64,000 nt of DNA from Spirogloea muscicola (Eukaryota; Streptophyta; Zygnematophyceae; Spirogloeales; Spirogloeaceae): NCBI GenBank assembly GCA_009602725.1, contig WELB01000045.1:503527-567526 (forward strand), in the 5' to 3' direction. The notes beneath the pieces were generated by a model. It was not told the DNA's origin and ran no database searches. It was given only the letters and a program-made list of their open reading frames with translations. Positions 51,781 to 62,948 of the stretch are shown piece after piece; position 1 is the first letter of the stretch; each line of letters starts with the position of its first letter. The translations under genes and the position numbers were made by a program.

Positions 51781-52252
51781 CCACTTCTATCCATGCAATA
51801 TTGACAGTTTTGGTGGCTACGGTATGAAATGGTCCCTCCTCCAGCATCTCCTTGGCCATTTGACCCGAATCGCCGCAGTCAGGGCTGCTTGTAATCTACT
51901 GTTATTCCGCTGGTATCATTGACAGAATGTGTCCTTCTCTAAGTATGCAGCGCACCCAATCTTAGATAATTTCAGCGTGCTGGCACGCTCTAAGCCAGGC
52001 CACTGGCTTGTGCGCCCGTCCTCCAGCTCCCCAACTTAGCTTGTCAGATCTGTATGTGGCCACTCGTGAAGAGCCACTTCTTCCATGAGGGCTGCCAATG
52101 GGCTCCGGATATGCTTGGCCATTTCTTGGCAGCGGTCCCCTGCCTTAGCGGGCCACTTGCGCGCAGGCCGCGCTTTGGCTGCGGCCTCCGCCTTCTGTCA
52201 GGGTGATGTCTATCCGCCTGCTAGCTATTCTGATTTGCATCTACTGACTAGA
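51781..52252 (+). mobile_element. Degraded LINE ends
   Basis: At least two overlapping fragments on the plus strand, including HLRAGRALAAASAFCQGD and SDLHLLTRGY at 52200-52250, where the frame reads on without its stop. Confidence 0.6.
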
Positions 52253-52299
52253 GGTTACGGAGAGTCCCCTTGCTGCCGTCTTAGCACCTAGTACCTTGC

Positions 52300-52715
52300 T
52301 TTCTGCACCATCCGGCTCCTCCAGACCTTGTCCATTCCTTTGGGCTGGCCTCTCACAGCCACCAGTCAATCTGGCCGCGCTTTCTTTCCCAAGCCATCAC
52401 TACGCCCTTGCTCTCGTTGTCCATCAACCGTTCCTCATTGTACTCAACCCTGCCAGTACTGGCAGTGGGTCCGCACCTTTGCTTCACTCTATCTGGGCTG
52501 GCTTTTCATGGCCCCCGCCTCTTGGAAGAAAGGGCTCGCCCATAGAGAAGAGGGGCTGGCAAAGCCCATCTTGGAAGAGCTTCCTTTCTTCTGTGCTTGG
52601 ACTCCGGCTTGCGCTCCCAAGATGAGCTCTGCTCGCACGAAAAGCGCGGCCAAAGTGACTGGTGGCCGTGAGACTGGTGGCCAGCCCAAAGGAATGGACA
52701 AAGTCTGAAGGAGCC
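52300..52715. repeat. LINE tails in both orientations
   Basis: Plus-strand tail at 52325-52390 (GGGCTGGCCTCTCACAGCCACC, CAGTCAATCTGGCCGCGC). Minus-strand copies lie at about 52490-52560 and 52650-52705 (ACTTTGGCCGCGC, complement of the same). Together they form a palindromic cluster. Confidence 0.6.
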
Positions 52716-53040
52716 GGATGGCGCAAAGCGAACACCTTCGTGCACTCAAACAGAGTGTCCTCTTGGCTGTGGACGTACACGGGGCTCTCAGGTCCCAGTG
52801 GCTTGCCCTGCTGGCCAGGCTTGCGCGGCGGGCTGTGTCCCGTAGACGCGGCGAGCCGGCTGACTTCAACGCCGCTGGCTCCTGGGCCCAGGTCTACCGG
52901 ATGAGACTGTCTGTATCCCTTCAGCGGTCCATGGCCCACGCTCCGCATCTGCGTGCTGGCCGTGCTCTCGCTGCGTCAGGGGGATACTATTCCGGCAGCT
53001 AGTCTGTCGGATCTGAGGCTCCTCACTCGTCACTACTGAG
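52716..53040 (+). mobile_element. LINE C-terminal fragment
   Basis: LLAVDVHGALRSQWLALLAR, VYRMRLSVSLQRSMAHA, HLRAGRALA, with the end frame-shifted (LRLLTRHY-like) and TGA at 53038. Confidence 0.7.
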
Positions 53041-53074
53041 TGATCCAACCTCTTCCTGCCTTCCGCCGACCATC

Positions 53075-53560
53075 CGCCGGAAGACGAGTTCTTCCCGTTG
53101 GCAATTGACATCCATGGGGCACTGGGCGCTCGGTGGCTTGAGCTACTTAACCAGCTCGCCCGCCACGCAATCGCCCGTCGCTTCCATGGTGAACCGGTAG
53201 ACTTTCCTGCAGCCGGGTCGCTGGCGCAAGTGTATCGCATGCGCTTGGCCGTCTCGCTGCAGAGGTCCATGGCCCGTGCGCTGCACCTTCGTGCCGGACG
53301 AGCCCTCGCTGCTGCCTCTGGCTCTGTCCAGGGGACCCACTTCCAGGAAGAGAGAAGGCGCGCGGGGCGCATGAATTGAAAGGGAGGCCAATTCAAGGTG
53401 CTCGCCCACTGAGAAGAGGGGCTGGCAAAGCCAACCCAAAAAGAATGGACAATGTTCAAAGCCAAAGAAAGAGGTGCTGAAAAAGGACTACACTACAAAG
53501 TGCAAGATGGTCCAGGACCCTAGCCTCTCTGATTTGCGGCTGCTTAGCAGGGGTTACTGA
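53075..53560 (+). mobile_element. LINE C-terminal copy split by a short repeat
   Basis: DEFFPLAIDIHGALGARWLE to SGSVQGTHFQ (ends 53345), then about 165 bp of foreign sequence starting with the GCGCGC short repeat (53355-53395) and a reversed tail piece. The coding end DPSLSDLRLLSRGY-stop resumes at about 53515-53560. Closest to the 41376-42670 copy. Confidence 0.75.
53355..53395 (-). repeat. Short GCGCGC dispersed repeat inside a LINE
   Basis: GCGCGCGGGGCGCATGAATT followed by GAAAGGGAGGCCAATTC. It sits between the two halves of the LINE copy, so it inserted after that copy. Confidence 0.7.
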
Positions 53561-53815
53561 GTGATTTGTAGCTGCTTTCTTTCTTTGTGTGCTTTGGTTT
53601 CTTAGCGCTTCCTCTGGCTTCCTCTGGCCCCCTTCTCGTTCTTTGTTTATTCGTTTCTGGGCTGGCTTGTCCAGCCAGCCCAGAAATCCTCAATGGGCGA
53701 GCCCTTTCTCTTCCTGCTCTACCATAGCCTCTTTAGTCCCCTTTGTAGCTGCTCCACGCTTGTTCGGCCCCTTCGAACCTTTGTCAATTCTTTTTGAACT
53801 GGCTTTTCGCAGCCC
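53561..53815 (+). repeat. LINE 3' UTR and solo tail modules
   Basis: 53640-53715 has an enlarged hairpin GGGCTGGCTTGTCCAGCCAG before GGGCGAGCCC; a further tail lies at 53785-53815. Confidence 0.6.
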
Positions 53816-53823
53816 TTGCCGCC

Positions 53824-56762
53824 ATGGCGGCGGCGCTGCGCGCCCCGTGCCGACTGCCGACGGCAGCGGCGGCGGCGTCGGCTGCGGCGACGGCGGCGGA
53901 GGCNNNNNNNNNNNNNNNNNNNNNNNNNNNNNNNNNNNNNNNNNNNNNNNNNNNNNNNNNNNNNNNNNNNNNNNNNNNNNNNNNNNNNNNNNNNNNNNNN
54001 NNNNNNNNNNNNNNNNNNNNNNNNNNNNNNNNNNNNNNNNNNNNNNNNNNNNNNNNNNNNNNNNNNNNNNNNNNNNNNNNNNNNNNNNNNNNNNNNNNNN
54101 NNNNNNNNNNNNNNNNNNNNNNNNNNNNNNNNNNNNNNNNNNNNNNNNNNNNNNNNNNNNNNNNNNNNNNNNNNNNNNNNNNNNNNNNNNNNNNNNNNNN
54201 NNNNNNNNNNNNNNNNNNNNNNNNNNNNNNNNNNNNNNNNNNNNNNNNNNNNNNNNNNNNNNNNNNNNNNNNNNNNNNNNNNNNNNNNNNNNNNNNNNNN
54301 NNNNNNNNNNNNNNNNNNNNNNNNNNNNNNNNNNNNNNNNNNNNNNNNNNNNNNNNNNNNNNCGGCGCCGCTGGCCGGCCCGGAGCTGCGCGCCGCCAAG
54401 CGGCCGCGCCGCGTCGAGGACCCCGCCGAGCGGCTCCGGGCCGGCAGCTACCTCCGCGTCCATGTCCACCCCAAGCGCTTCCCCAGGTGCAGCCCTCCGC
54501 TGCCACACTGTGGTTGCAGTTTAGGGTTGAGGGTTTGGGTTTCAGGGTTTAGGTTTTGGCGGTGCAAGTGGGACTCCTGCCTTGGAGCCTCCTGCGGGCT
54601 GACTGTCGACGCCCGTCTTCTTCCTAGGAAGGTGCGGCTCTGTGGACTGGGCGGCGCGCATCGTCAAGGACGGCCCCGACTACGTGGTCGTTGACAAGCC
54701 TGCTGGCGTATCCGTGAGTCCTCGGAAGCTGTTCTGGTCACTGTACCGCACCTGGCCCTGCTGGTGGTTTGATCAATAAATTCTAGTCCCAGAATTGTCA
54801 GACTCGATCGCCAGTCTGCCCTGAACCTGGACTCTTGCCACGTAGTGAGGAACACCTTGGGGAGTATTTTTAGTTCTTCATGGAAACTGCAATTTGCATC
54901 TTGGCTCTGTTTAGGAGATTGTGACTCATGCACTCATTCACTTACACCTGTACTGCTTTTTAGACGCAAATCTGATCCCAATTGGTGGCGTGCCCACATT
55001 GTCATGTGGCAGAGCAGGTGGCGGGCACGGTAGACAACGTGCTCGAGACGTGCGCGACGATGGCCGCCCGCGAGCTGGGCCTCAGAGCGCCGCTCCGCGT
55101 GACGCACCAGCTCGACACGTGCACTGAGGGCTGGTAAGCCTATTCCAGTTCCCTGCGGCTTTGTCAGCTGACTGACTAACCCTTGTTAAACAAGCTGGGA
55201 GGGCCAGCAGGCCTTGGTCCCCAATGTTAACAGGCCCTTACTGATCTTGGCACTGTTTGCCTGCGGCTTCGGTGATTGCAGCGTTGTCATGGCCAAGACC
55301 AAGGCATTTGCCAGCAAATTTAACATCCTCCTTCAGGTGCGCCTGAGCACGGAGAGGCCTCATCCCCACCAACAATGTGGTCAGGATGCGATCTTAGGGT
55401 TGTGCTTAGGTTGGCTGACTGGTAGAGTCATCTTTGGAAGCTGGCTGTGCTAGGGTACCAATGTTGGCTGAGAGGGAGCGCGGTTTTGACTGAAGCTGCT
55501 GCCACTTGACAAAGTTCAGAAGTAGACTTGCATTTGTCACAATGGGGTGCAGGACCGGAGGGTGCGGAAGCTGTACAAGGTCCTGGTTGCCGTGCCCGTC
55601 GCTACGGGCTGCCATGTCCACTTCATGCGGCCTGATCGGTATCCTCCCCGAGTTGTGTCTGCCGGTATGGCCTGCTCTTGCTGCTTGCAAGCAACATCAA
55701 ACATCCAAGAGTCCCCGCGTGCATGTGCCATTTACGTATAGGCTGTGCAGCCATTGCTGAGTGCTGAGCTGTGTTGATTTGCTGATTGATTGACGTCTGC
55801 TTTGGTCCAGCACGGTTAGTGCGTCAGTCTTCATGGGTGAGCAGTCACAGCAGAAGGGCAATGGTCTTGACCCTCCAGCCTCCATGTTGACGCTGCTCCC
55901 AGCACAATGTTGTCAAGCAATAGGTAGTCAGTGGAAGTGTAAGCATATCTGTGACTAAGTTGAGTACATGCTTTGCAGAATCATCGGAGGGCTGGCTGCG
56001 GTGCCAGCTGGAGGTGATGGCGTGCCGAGCAGTTCCATGGCCCTCCATGCAGGCCCTGCAGCACGCTGGCATCACCAGCAGCAGCAGCGATGCAGCGGGG
56101 TCGCAACGCCAGGCATTCGAGTGTGTTGTACGGCTTGTGACTGGACGCACGCATCAGGTCCCCTGCCGGAAACAGACGCCTTGATGTGTATATCTATGCA
56201 TATGGCCATCTGAATACTTCTTAGGTTCTGGGTATGACAAACAAATCATGGCCATTAATTCTGGTGCGCTCTGGCTATCCTAATATTCACCCTGTTGCCA
56301 TCTGCCCATCATATTCATCAGCTGGCCTCGGTGCCAGTCATTGTCGTGGCAGTGTTTTGCGTTCTTATATAAACCACTTGGTGTCTGTAGATACGAGCTC
56401 AATTTGCGGCGTGCGGGGCGCCCCTGGTGGGAGACACGCTTTATGCACAGCCCCCTCCACCTGTAGCCTCAGTGGCCAACACCGACTACATCACCGCCAG
56501 GGTTGTGGATGTCCCTACTGACCAGGTCATTGAAAGTGCGAGAAATAACACAGAGGCGGCAGTGGAGAGCGGGAGGAGTAGCGTCAGTGCCAGGAGTCAG
56601 ACATTCAATCAGGCCACCTTGCAAGCTGCCTCGAAAGATGGTGGCCCCAAACGCGTGACTGAGCCTGAGGGAGCCATAGGCCTGCAAGCCTGGCGTGTGT
56701 CCTGGGATGGGGAGCCATCTGCATTTGAGGCCGGCCCCGCTTGGTGGACAAGGAAGCTGTGA
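53824..56762 (+). CDS. RluA-family RNA pseudouridine synthase, plant type 6-like
   Basis: Isomerises uridine to pseudouridine in RNA. Exons: 53824-54486 (contains the N run), 54632-54713, 55018-55133, 55282-55336, 55553-55664, 55979-56157, 56391-56762, all with consistent phases. Motifs: SYLRVHVHPKRFPR, WAARIVKDGPDYVVVDKPAG, THQLDTCTEGCVVMAK (the catalytic Asp of the HxLDxxTxG motif, with Gln and Cys replacing the commoner Arg and Ser), RLVTGRTHQIRAQFA and GAPLVGDTLY. The C-terminus IGLQAWRVSW ... EAGPAWW resembles the plant plastid-type synthase 6 group. The start is probably ATG at 53824 (MAAALRAPCRLPTAAAAAS), a plausible organelle presequence. An inserted Ser/Thr-rich segment lies between GDTLY and IGLQ. 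Confidence 0.88.
53904..54362. other. Assembly gap (459 N) in exon 1 of the pseudouridine synthase
   Basis: Run of N. Translations across it are meaningless; the length of exon 1 and the presence of an intron in the gap are unknown. Confidence 0.99.
54518..54560 (+). repeat. TTTAGGG-like tract in intron 1
   Basis: Degenerate TTTAGGG/TTGAGGG/TTTGGG units about 30 bp after the exon 1 donor, in sense orientation. Confidence 0.65.
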
Positions 56763-57064
56763 GCATGGCTGGTCCAGGAGGATCTTGCATACCTCCTGGA
56801 TGAAGAGCATTGGTGTCAGCATCTTGACTGATCTCAAGCTCGCCATTAGATTTTTCAGCACATACAAATATTGAATATCTGAGACTTTATCCCTAAGGGA
56901 GCATTGTACAGACCTACTGGTGAGCCTTTGACAAAGTCTATCAGCTATTAGGAATTTAGGAACGTCATCACCATGCCTCTCCAACTCACTAAGCAGACCG
57001 TGGGCTCCAGGATCTATATCCGTGGCTCCAGTATCTGATGCTGTCTTGCACGAGTGATCACAAG
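56763..57064. other. Convergent intergenic region
   Basis: Short gap between two 3' ends, no gene seen. Confidence 0.5.
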
Positions 57065-60000
57065 TCAGAAGGCAGCATCAGATGGATCAATCCAAGCCTT
57101 CCGATGATTGCCGGGATATTGTCTGTAGATCACACAGTAGTATTGAAGTGTTAGTTCCAAGACACGTCCCCTTGAGAAGGGGACACAATGGAAAAGTATA
57201 AGCATAACACTCTCAGTTGCCATTGTAGGATGCTGCAGTACTCTGCAATATTTTCTGAAACACTTGAGCGCATATTCATAAGGAGCTGTCAAATCCAATA
57301 TGGAAGGACAATACATTGCTTACCACTCTCAGTGCCTCCACGTATCGTCCAATCTGCATAACATCGGCCGCAGCATCATCAACAGTTGACCAAGCAATCA
57401 CAATCATTAGCGCCCATAATTGGAATTTGCGAGCTATAGACACACATAATTGGCAGGCTTACACGTTGCAAGATGGGCAACTTGCCACCGACCAGGAGTC
57501 TCTAATTGGGCACTGTTTCTGACATGCAGCACTTGAAAGAGAGTGAACCTGCTCCATTCGAGGGTGAATAGCCAGCGCTTGCTCAAAGGCTCTTAAAGCA
57601 GAGGGGAGGTCTTTGAGTGCAACATGACAAAGTCCCAGGCCTGCAAGAAAAAGGATAGAACTTCGAGGCCCAGATTGCTCAGAGAGGTTCTCGAATCGAG
57701 CATCTAACCCACTAGCAACATAAGTGCAAAAAACACCAGATTCTGCCTGATCTGCAAGATTTTGCTAGATCTCCCCCTGATACTACGAGAAACTGCTCAT
57801 CTCAAGTTCGTGCTGATGTCCAGTACAGTAGTAGATGTTCTGCACAATACAGGTTGCTCGATACACACCACTAAGGGCCCCAAAATGGTATGGATTCAGC
57901 TCAACCGTCCGCTTGCAATCCTCAATAGAGGCTTCAAAGTCCTGCATGCACAACCTGCTCAAGAATGGGCCCCCAAAAAGCCAGCCGCCCTCTCCAGCAA
58001 TCAGGTGCACAGGGCATGACGTGCCAACATGATTCAATGCTAAAGCACTGCACATTCTGCGGACCTGCATGAGGTACAGCGTGGTGGCTCGCTTGTTATA
58101 GGCTTCTGCATATGATGGTGCCATCTTGATGACCTGCAAGTCCACAGGAGGGCAGGCAAATCAGGCTGCCAGAACCCCAACTCATCAAGCCTTAGACCTG
58201 AATCAAACAACATGAAGAGCATTATCTCAAACAGGCATAAGCATTCCACAGCAGCCGGCTGTTACCTCTGAGAAGACATCTCGTGCCTGACCTAAGCTCG
58301 ACCGGGTCACCATCAAAGCTACACCATCCTGGGGCCACCAGGTAGCATTGTCGTCAAGAGGAAACACAGGCTGCAGCCTTGACGTGCTAAAAACAAAGTC
58401 CTTACAAGGTAAAAGGAGAGGGCAGGGCGGACTGCAGCTTCTCAAAGTCGCTTGCACGCAAGCCTTGTGGCTTTGGTGACATTGGATATGCATGTACATC
58501 TTGCACAATGTATGAAACAGTTCACAAGGTTGCACACTAAAGAGGAGATACGTGGAATTATTTGGCGAACTTTGTTCAAAGCCCATCTAGAATCGGTCAA
58601 CTGTTCCAAAGTCGTGTATATTGTCGACCTACCTGCAATCTCTGGTCAACTTCAGCTTGACCTGAACGCAGGAAGATGCTCCAAAGAGCCTGTAGCATAA
58701 GTTCCAGACTGCCATCTTGAGTGCTCCATCATGTCACTAAGATGTATTCCCTATAGAGCACACAATCAGACAGCAATTGATAGATCCAGATGTGCTCTGT
58801 GGATGGCCTTGATGTATCTGGACTCTGGGCCTATTATTTGCAGCTCTATCAGGCAGCGAGGCAATCTCAATTGCGCAGGTATGAGGCCTGTACCATTTCA
58901 GCACACTGACAGATTGCAGGGTTGCTGTCACTAAGAGCAGTTACAATATACGGCACAACTTGGAATCCTCCAATCCTGCCAAGAGTCTGCACAGATCAAG
59001 TGAATTGTCACAGCACTGGAGTCAGGTTGTGACTACCACCTAGTAGCAAAGACTGTGTTTGGCTTGCTTGTAGTCACTACATTGACAGCAGATTGAGCAA
59101 AAGCAATAATGACGGCTTATCCAAGTCAGCAATCAGCCCTAAGATTTGCAAAAGGGCATGTGGTCTGACCTCAAGAGCATCTCGCTTCTCAGAAGCCGTT
59201 CCAACTTTGAGAAGGTCTATCTTGGAGTGCATAAACTGTTGCAGTCCACCCTGAGCTCGTCAGCAGTGAAAAAAATCTGACCAAACCTCCTGACTTTAGG
59301 ACGAACTTAAAGATTAATGGGACAGTTTTGAAACAAGGAGCAGCAAAAGTGCTGTGCAAGCTTGGACTTCAGGTCAATTGTATGGACATCAAAGCATCTT
59401 CAAGACAATGATACGGATGATCACGGAATGCAGTGCCAGGACATAAGCAGTCAACGAGTATGAACCTCAAGGCAGTACCTGCGCTACAGGCTTAAGACGG
59501 CTCCTCAGACCTTTCAACTCATCCCTCAATCTGCAAAAAGTAGATGTACTTCGATAAGGCTATTCTGGACATCCTTGGACTGACCACACCAACACGAAAC
59601 AGTAACACAGTCGGAATGCCATGCCATGCCACAACAGCTACAGCGAGGCATCGCTGTGACTGTCTAAAGTGCTGCAACCGACTGTGTTTGATAACTGCAT
59701 CGGCACCTGCTGCAAAGTGTCAAAGAGAGGCTTGGACCTGGCAGCTTCGCCAAAGCGCTCTTCCATGATGGCTACACTCAACTGCCTGCAAGCGCAGGGA
59801 GTTAGACATCTGATGGACTTCCTGACTGTCGGTGATAGCCATCTCAACTAAAGTTCCACACCAGCTAATTCGCGGCGGTCATGATGGGGTGATCACCGGG
59901 GCTGCCAACAGGAAGCACCTCACCTCTCAAAGAGATCCAGGCGAAGCCAGATCTCCTCATCGTCGTCGTCGTCGGATGGTGCCGCGAGAGAGGAGGCCTG

Positions 60001-60328
60001 GACCACGCACGCAACATTGCTTGCTTGCACTCTCCGTGATCCGATGACAGCGGAAAAGTAGGACTCATACACAACCATTGCAGGTCCATGAAGACGCTCA
60101 CTGCAGCCGTGGCTCGCGATCGCCGGCATAAAAGATGCAGCTCGACTTGGCAGGTTGTAAGCCCTGCCTGGTCATCAGCACGCGAGGCGGGAGGGCGGGC
60201 CTGACCTCGCCGCAGGCGAGCTGCCGGGCCGGCCACCTCGCGGCCCTGGCGCGCGGGGCGTGAAGTCTCCAGAGAAGGCGGCTCCCGGCCAGCTGCGAGC
60301 GGGCGAGGCGGGCGGCGGCTTCCGGCAT
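57065..60328 (-). CDS. UVR-HEAT-TPR protein, probably plastid-directed
   Basis: Exons recognised: 60102-60328 (start MPEAAARLARSQLAGS, basic, Ala/Arg-rich presequence), about 59934-60050 (acidic DDDDDEEIWLRLDLFER), 59707-59785 (LSVAIMEERFGEAARSKPLF, a UVR-like motif), 59479-59530 (LRDELKGLRSRLKP), 59173-59265, about 58880-58990 (HEAT-like GGFQVVPYIVTALSDSNPAI), 58634-58720 (LQALWSIFLRSGQAEVDQRL), about 58270-58340, about 58070-58135 (MAPSYAEAYNKRATTLYLMQ), 57870-57945 (SIEDCKRTVELNPYHFGALS) and 57530-57640 (GLCHVALKDLPSALRAFEQA). The last three exons are successive TPR units. A possible last exon ends HRKAWIDPSDAAF at 57065. The order UVR, HEAT, TPR matches a conserved plant/algal type that I cannot name. 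Function unknown; all parts are protein-interaction modules. Convergent with the pseudouridine synthase. Confidence 0.72.
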
Positions 60329-60369
60329 GAGTGCACGACTGCGCCTCTAGGCCTCGCCATCTCCATCAA

Positions 60370-60700
60370 TGAAGCCGCCGCGCGTCGAAGCCGTCGACGG
60401 CGCGTGCAAATCTCAACGCAATCTACGCCGGCCGCGCGTTGTCCCGCGCGCCGGCAAGGCCCTCCCCGCAGAGAGGCGTCGGCGGCGGAGGGCGGCGCCG
60501 CAGAGCCTCACCAGGGGGCAACGCCCGCCTGAGGACGTCGACGGCGCAGCCGCGTCGGCAGCCGACCTGCGGCCAGGCCCGGCGGCCGAGCCGTCTCGTA
60601 GCTGCGCCGCGGCCACCCCGGCGGCGGCGGCGGCGGCGGCGGCGGCCATTGCCGCACGATGGCTGCCGTGAAGCCGGACTTGGCAGTCAGGGCTGTTGCC
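60370..60700. promoter_or_regulatory. GC-rich island upstream of the UVR-TPR gene
   Basis: CGG/CCG-rich, with a (GGC)n run at about 60617-60645. A plus-strand frame from ATG 60369 reads about 100 codons of Arg/Ala/Pro, probably compositional. May hold a divergent promoter. Confidence 0.4.
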
Positions 60701-61273
60701 GATTGTTGTATTAGAAGTTCAGCTGCGCCACCGTAACCTGGTGTTACGCTGGTGTTAGGCTGGCCTCCGACAGCTTATCGGCCCCTCAGGGAAGAACACG
60801 CTCGCTGTGCCACCGGCGACCGGACCCTCGCTTTGTCCACAATTGCTTCAACACTTGCCTGTGTTCCCGTTTCTTTAGGGGTCTGCCGATCACGGTTACT
60901 TCCTGCTGTGCTCGTCCTGACTAGTTGCCAGAAAGCCTGCGTGTCATGAAAGACCAATCACAGCGTTGTGGCCCGTGTGTTCTGCTTGAGACCGGCGCCA
61001 TAAGCGCTCACAAGCTCGTGGCTATGCGGCTCCATATGTTTGAGGCATATAAGAACTTCCATCTAACAGGATTGTGGAATCTGGAGGTGAGGCCAAGGTA
61101 TCTCCACTCTCCAACTGCTGCCCAGCAGCCTAAGCCGCCCCCAAGGGGCCCGATGACGATAGTACCAAACCTGGTCGAAACGAGAGAGAAGGTGCGAAAC
61201 AAGAGTAGCACAAGCTCACTGACCACTGTGCCATGCACATTCAAAAGTGCAGACGACCTTGCTGCTCATGCTN
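60701..61273. other. Unassigned sequence ending at a single N
   Basis: An open frame at 60925-61260 has no recognised family. N at 61273 abuts a LINE fragment directly. Confidence 0.3.
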
Positions 61274-61540
61274 TCGATACACTTGCGCCAGCGACCCGGC
61301 TGCAGGGAAGTCAACCGGCTCCCCATGGAAGCGCCGGGCGATGGTGTGGCGGGCGAGCTGGGTGAGCAGCTCGAGCCACCGAGCGCCCAGCGCCCCATGT
61401 GTGTCGATGGCCAACGGGAAGAACTCGTCTTCCCGCGGATGATCCGCGTACTTCAGCTCTTTGGCCCGAGCAGCGCAGGCGACCGCATACCCAGCCGTGG
61501 TGGCACATTTGGCTGGGTGTGAGCTGTAGCTCTCCGGATT
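61274..61540 (-). mobile_element. LINE fragment
   Basis: The minus strand encodes AGYAVACAARAKELKYADHP, DEFFPLAIDTHGALGARWLE and FPAAGSLAQVYR, nearly the same as the 41376-42670 copy. It is cut off at the N. Confidence 0.75.
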
Positions 61541-62240
61541 CTGTCCATTCCTTTTTGGCTCCCTCAGACCTTGTCCATTCTTTTGGGCTGGCCTTTCCCA
61601 GCCACCAGTCAATCTGGCCGCGCTTTCTCTTCTGCCAGCCCTTCTCTTCTATGGGCGAGCTCGTTCTTCTTTCCCAGCCACCAGTCAATCTGGCCGCGCT
61701 TCTTGTTTGCCTGGCTCCTTGGGCATCTCTTTGGTACTTTGTTCTCACATCATCCTCTTTTCTGTCGGATTCGAGGGCAAAAAGAAGTGGCTCTCCCAAT
61801 GGGCGCAAGGGCTATGAAAAGCCAGCCCGAAAAAGATTGACAAAGCTTCGAAGGGGCCAAATGACGGAGGGGCCTAAAACGCTAAGCAGCTACGAAGGGG
61901 CCTGAAGATGCTGTGTCAGAACGGGGGAGGATGGACCACTCAGTGGTTACGAGTGCGGGGAGCCTCAAATCTCAGGGCCGTGAGCTCTTCCCCCTTGGGA
62001 CGATCTCACTGTCTTCGCACTCAGGCTCCCTCAGACCTTATCCATTCCTTTGGGCTAGCCTTTCCCAGCCACCAGTCAATCTGGCCGCGCTTTTTGTTTT
62101 TTGGGCTTCAGCGCTGTAACTGGCCCCTTCGAACGTCCATCACTCTCTTTTCTGGGCTGGCCGATGCCAGCCATCGGCCTCCAGTGAAAGAGTCTTTCTT
62201 CTTCTGGCTGGCCGCTCACGACCATTGCCTTGCATTGGAA
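61541..62240 (+). repeat. Cluster of solo LINE-tail modules
   Basis: At least four copies: 61565-61625, 61625-61700, 62035-62100 and 62145-62230, with GGGCTGGCCTTTCCCAGCCACC, CAGTCAATCTGGCCGCGCTT and a GGGCTGGCCGATGCCAGCC hairpin. No LINE coding sequence lies between them. Confidence 0.65.
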
Positions 62241-62948
62241 GTGCAGTTCCTTACCTGCACCTGCACCCCGCCCCCGACGACGTCCGCAGCACCTGGGCCG
62301 CCGGTGCCGGCCTCGCATGCAGCGCGGCAGCCCCACGAAATTTGCTACTCTCCCACTCCGGGGATGGGCCACACATGCGAGCCTCCCGGGCAGGCACCTA
62401 CCCTCCACCTCCTCTTGCCACCATGCCAGCATCACCGCATTGTACCTGCTCTGACTCCAGGTCCCTGCTCTGCCGCCATACTCTCTCCGCTTGAGACAGC
62501 AATCGGCCCGGCAGCTGACTGCCCCTGGCACACTTGAGACAGCCAACCCACTTGAACCCAAGATTGGGACTGATGCAATGCCTGTCTCACAGAAGAAGCA
62601 CGCCCAGTCTGTTGGGAGGACACCAACCATAGCACCCCACCACCGCTAGTGCCAAGAGTACGACCTCGCCTGGAGATGGCCGAGACAATGACAAGCTACG
62701 CTTGCCTCAGGTGCGAGCTGAAAAGAATCTGAAGTGCGTACTCCAAGGGGGTGAGGCACGTCATGATCCCCTGCATGCCTACTCAATTCACATGCCACTG
62801 GTCTCTATGTAATGGCCTTCAAAGACATCGATCTGCAACGCCTGCCAAGAGTGCTCAGCCTCGCAAGAAAATATGCTAACATCATGCATGCACCGGAAGG
62901 AGATGGCCATCCCACCATCTAGCTGCAGCCGCTGCTACGGCAGTGGAG
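62241..62948. other. No gene recognised
   Basis: Low-information frames on both strands; perhaps the 3' flank of the membrane-protein gene. Confidence 0.3.

Noticed and set aside
53719-54694. Very long open frames across the N run
   Set aside because: They are open only because N codons translate as X; only the sequenced ends of the pseudouridine synthase exon are meaningful.
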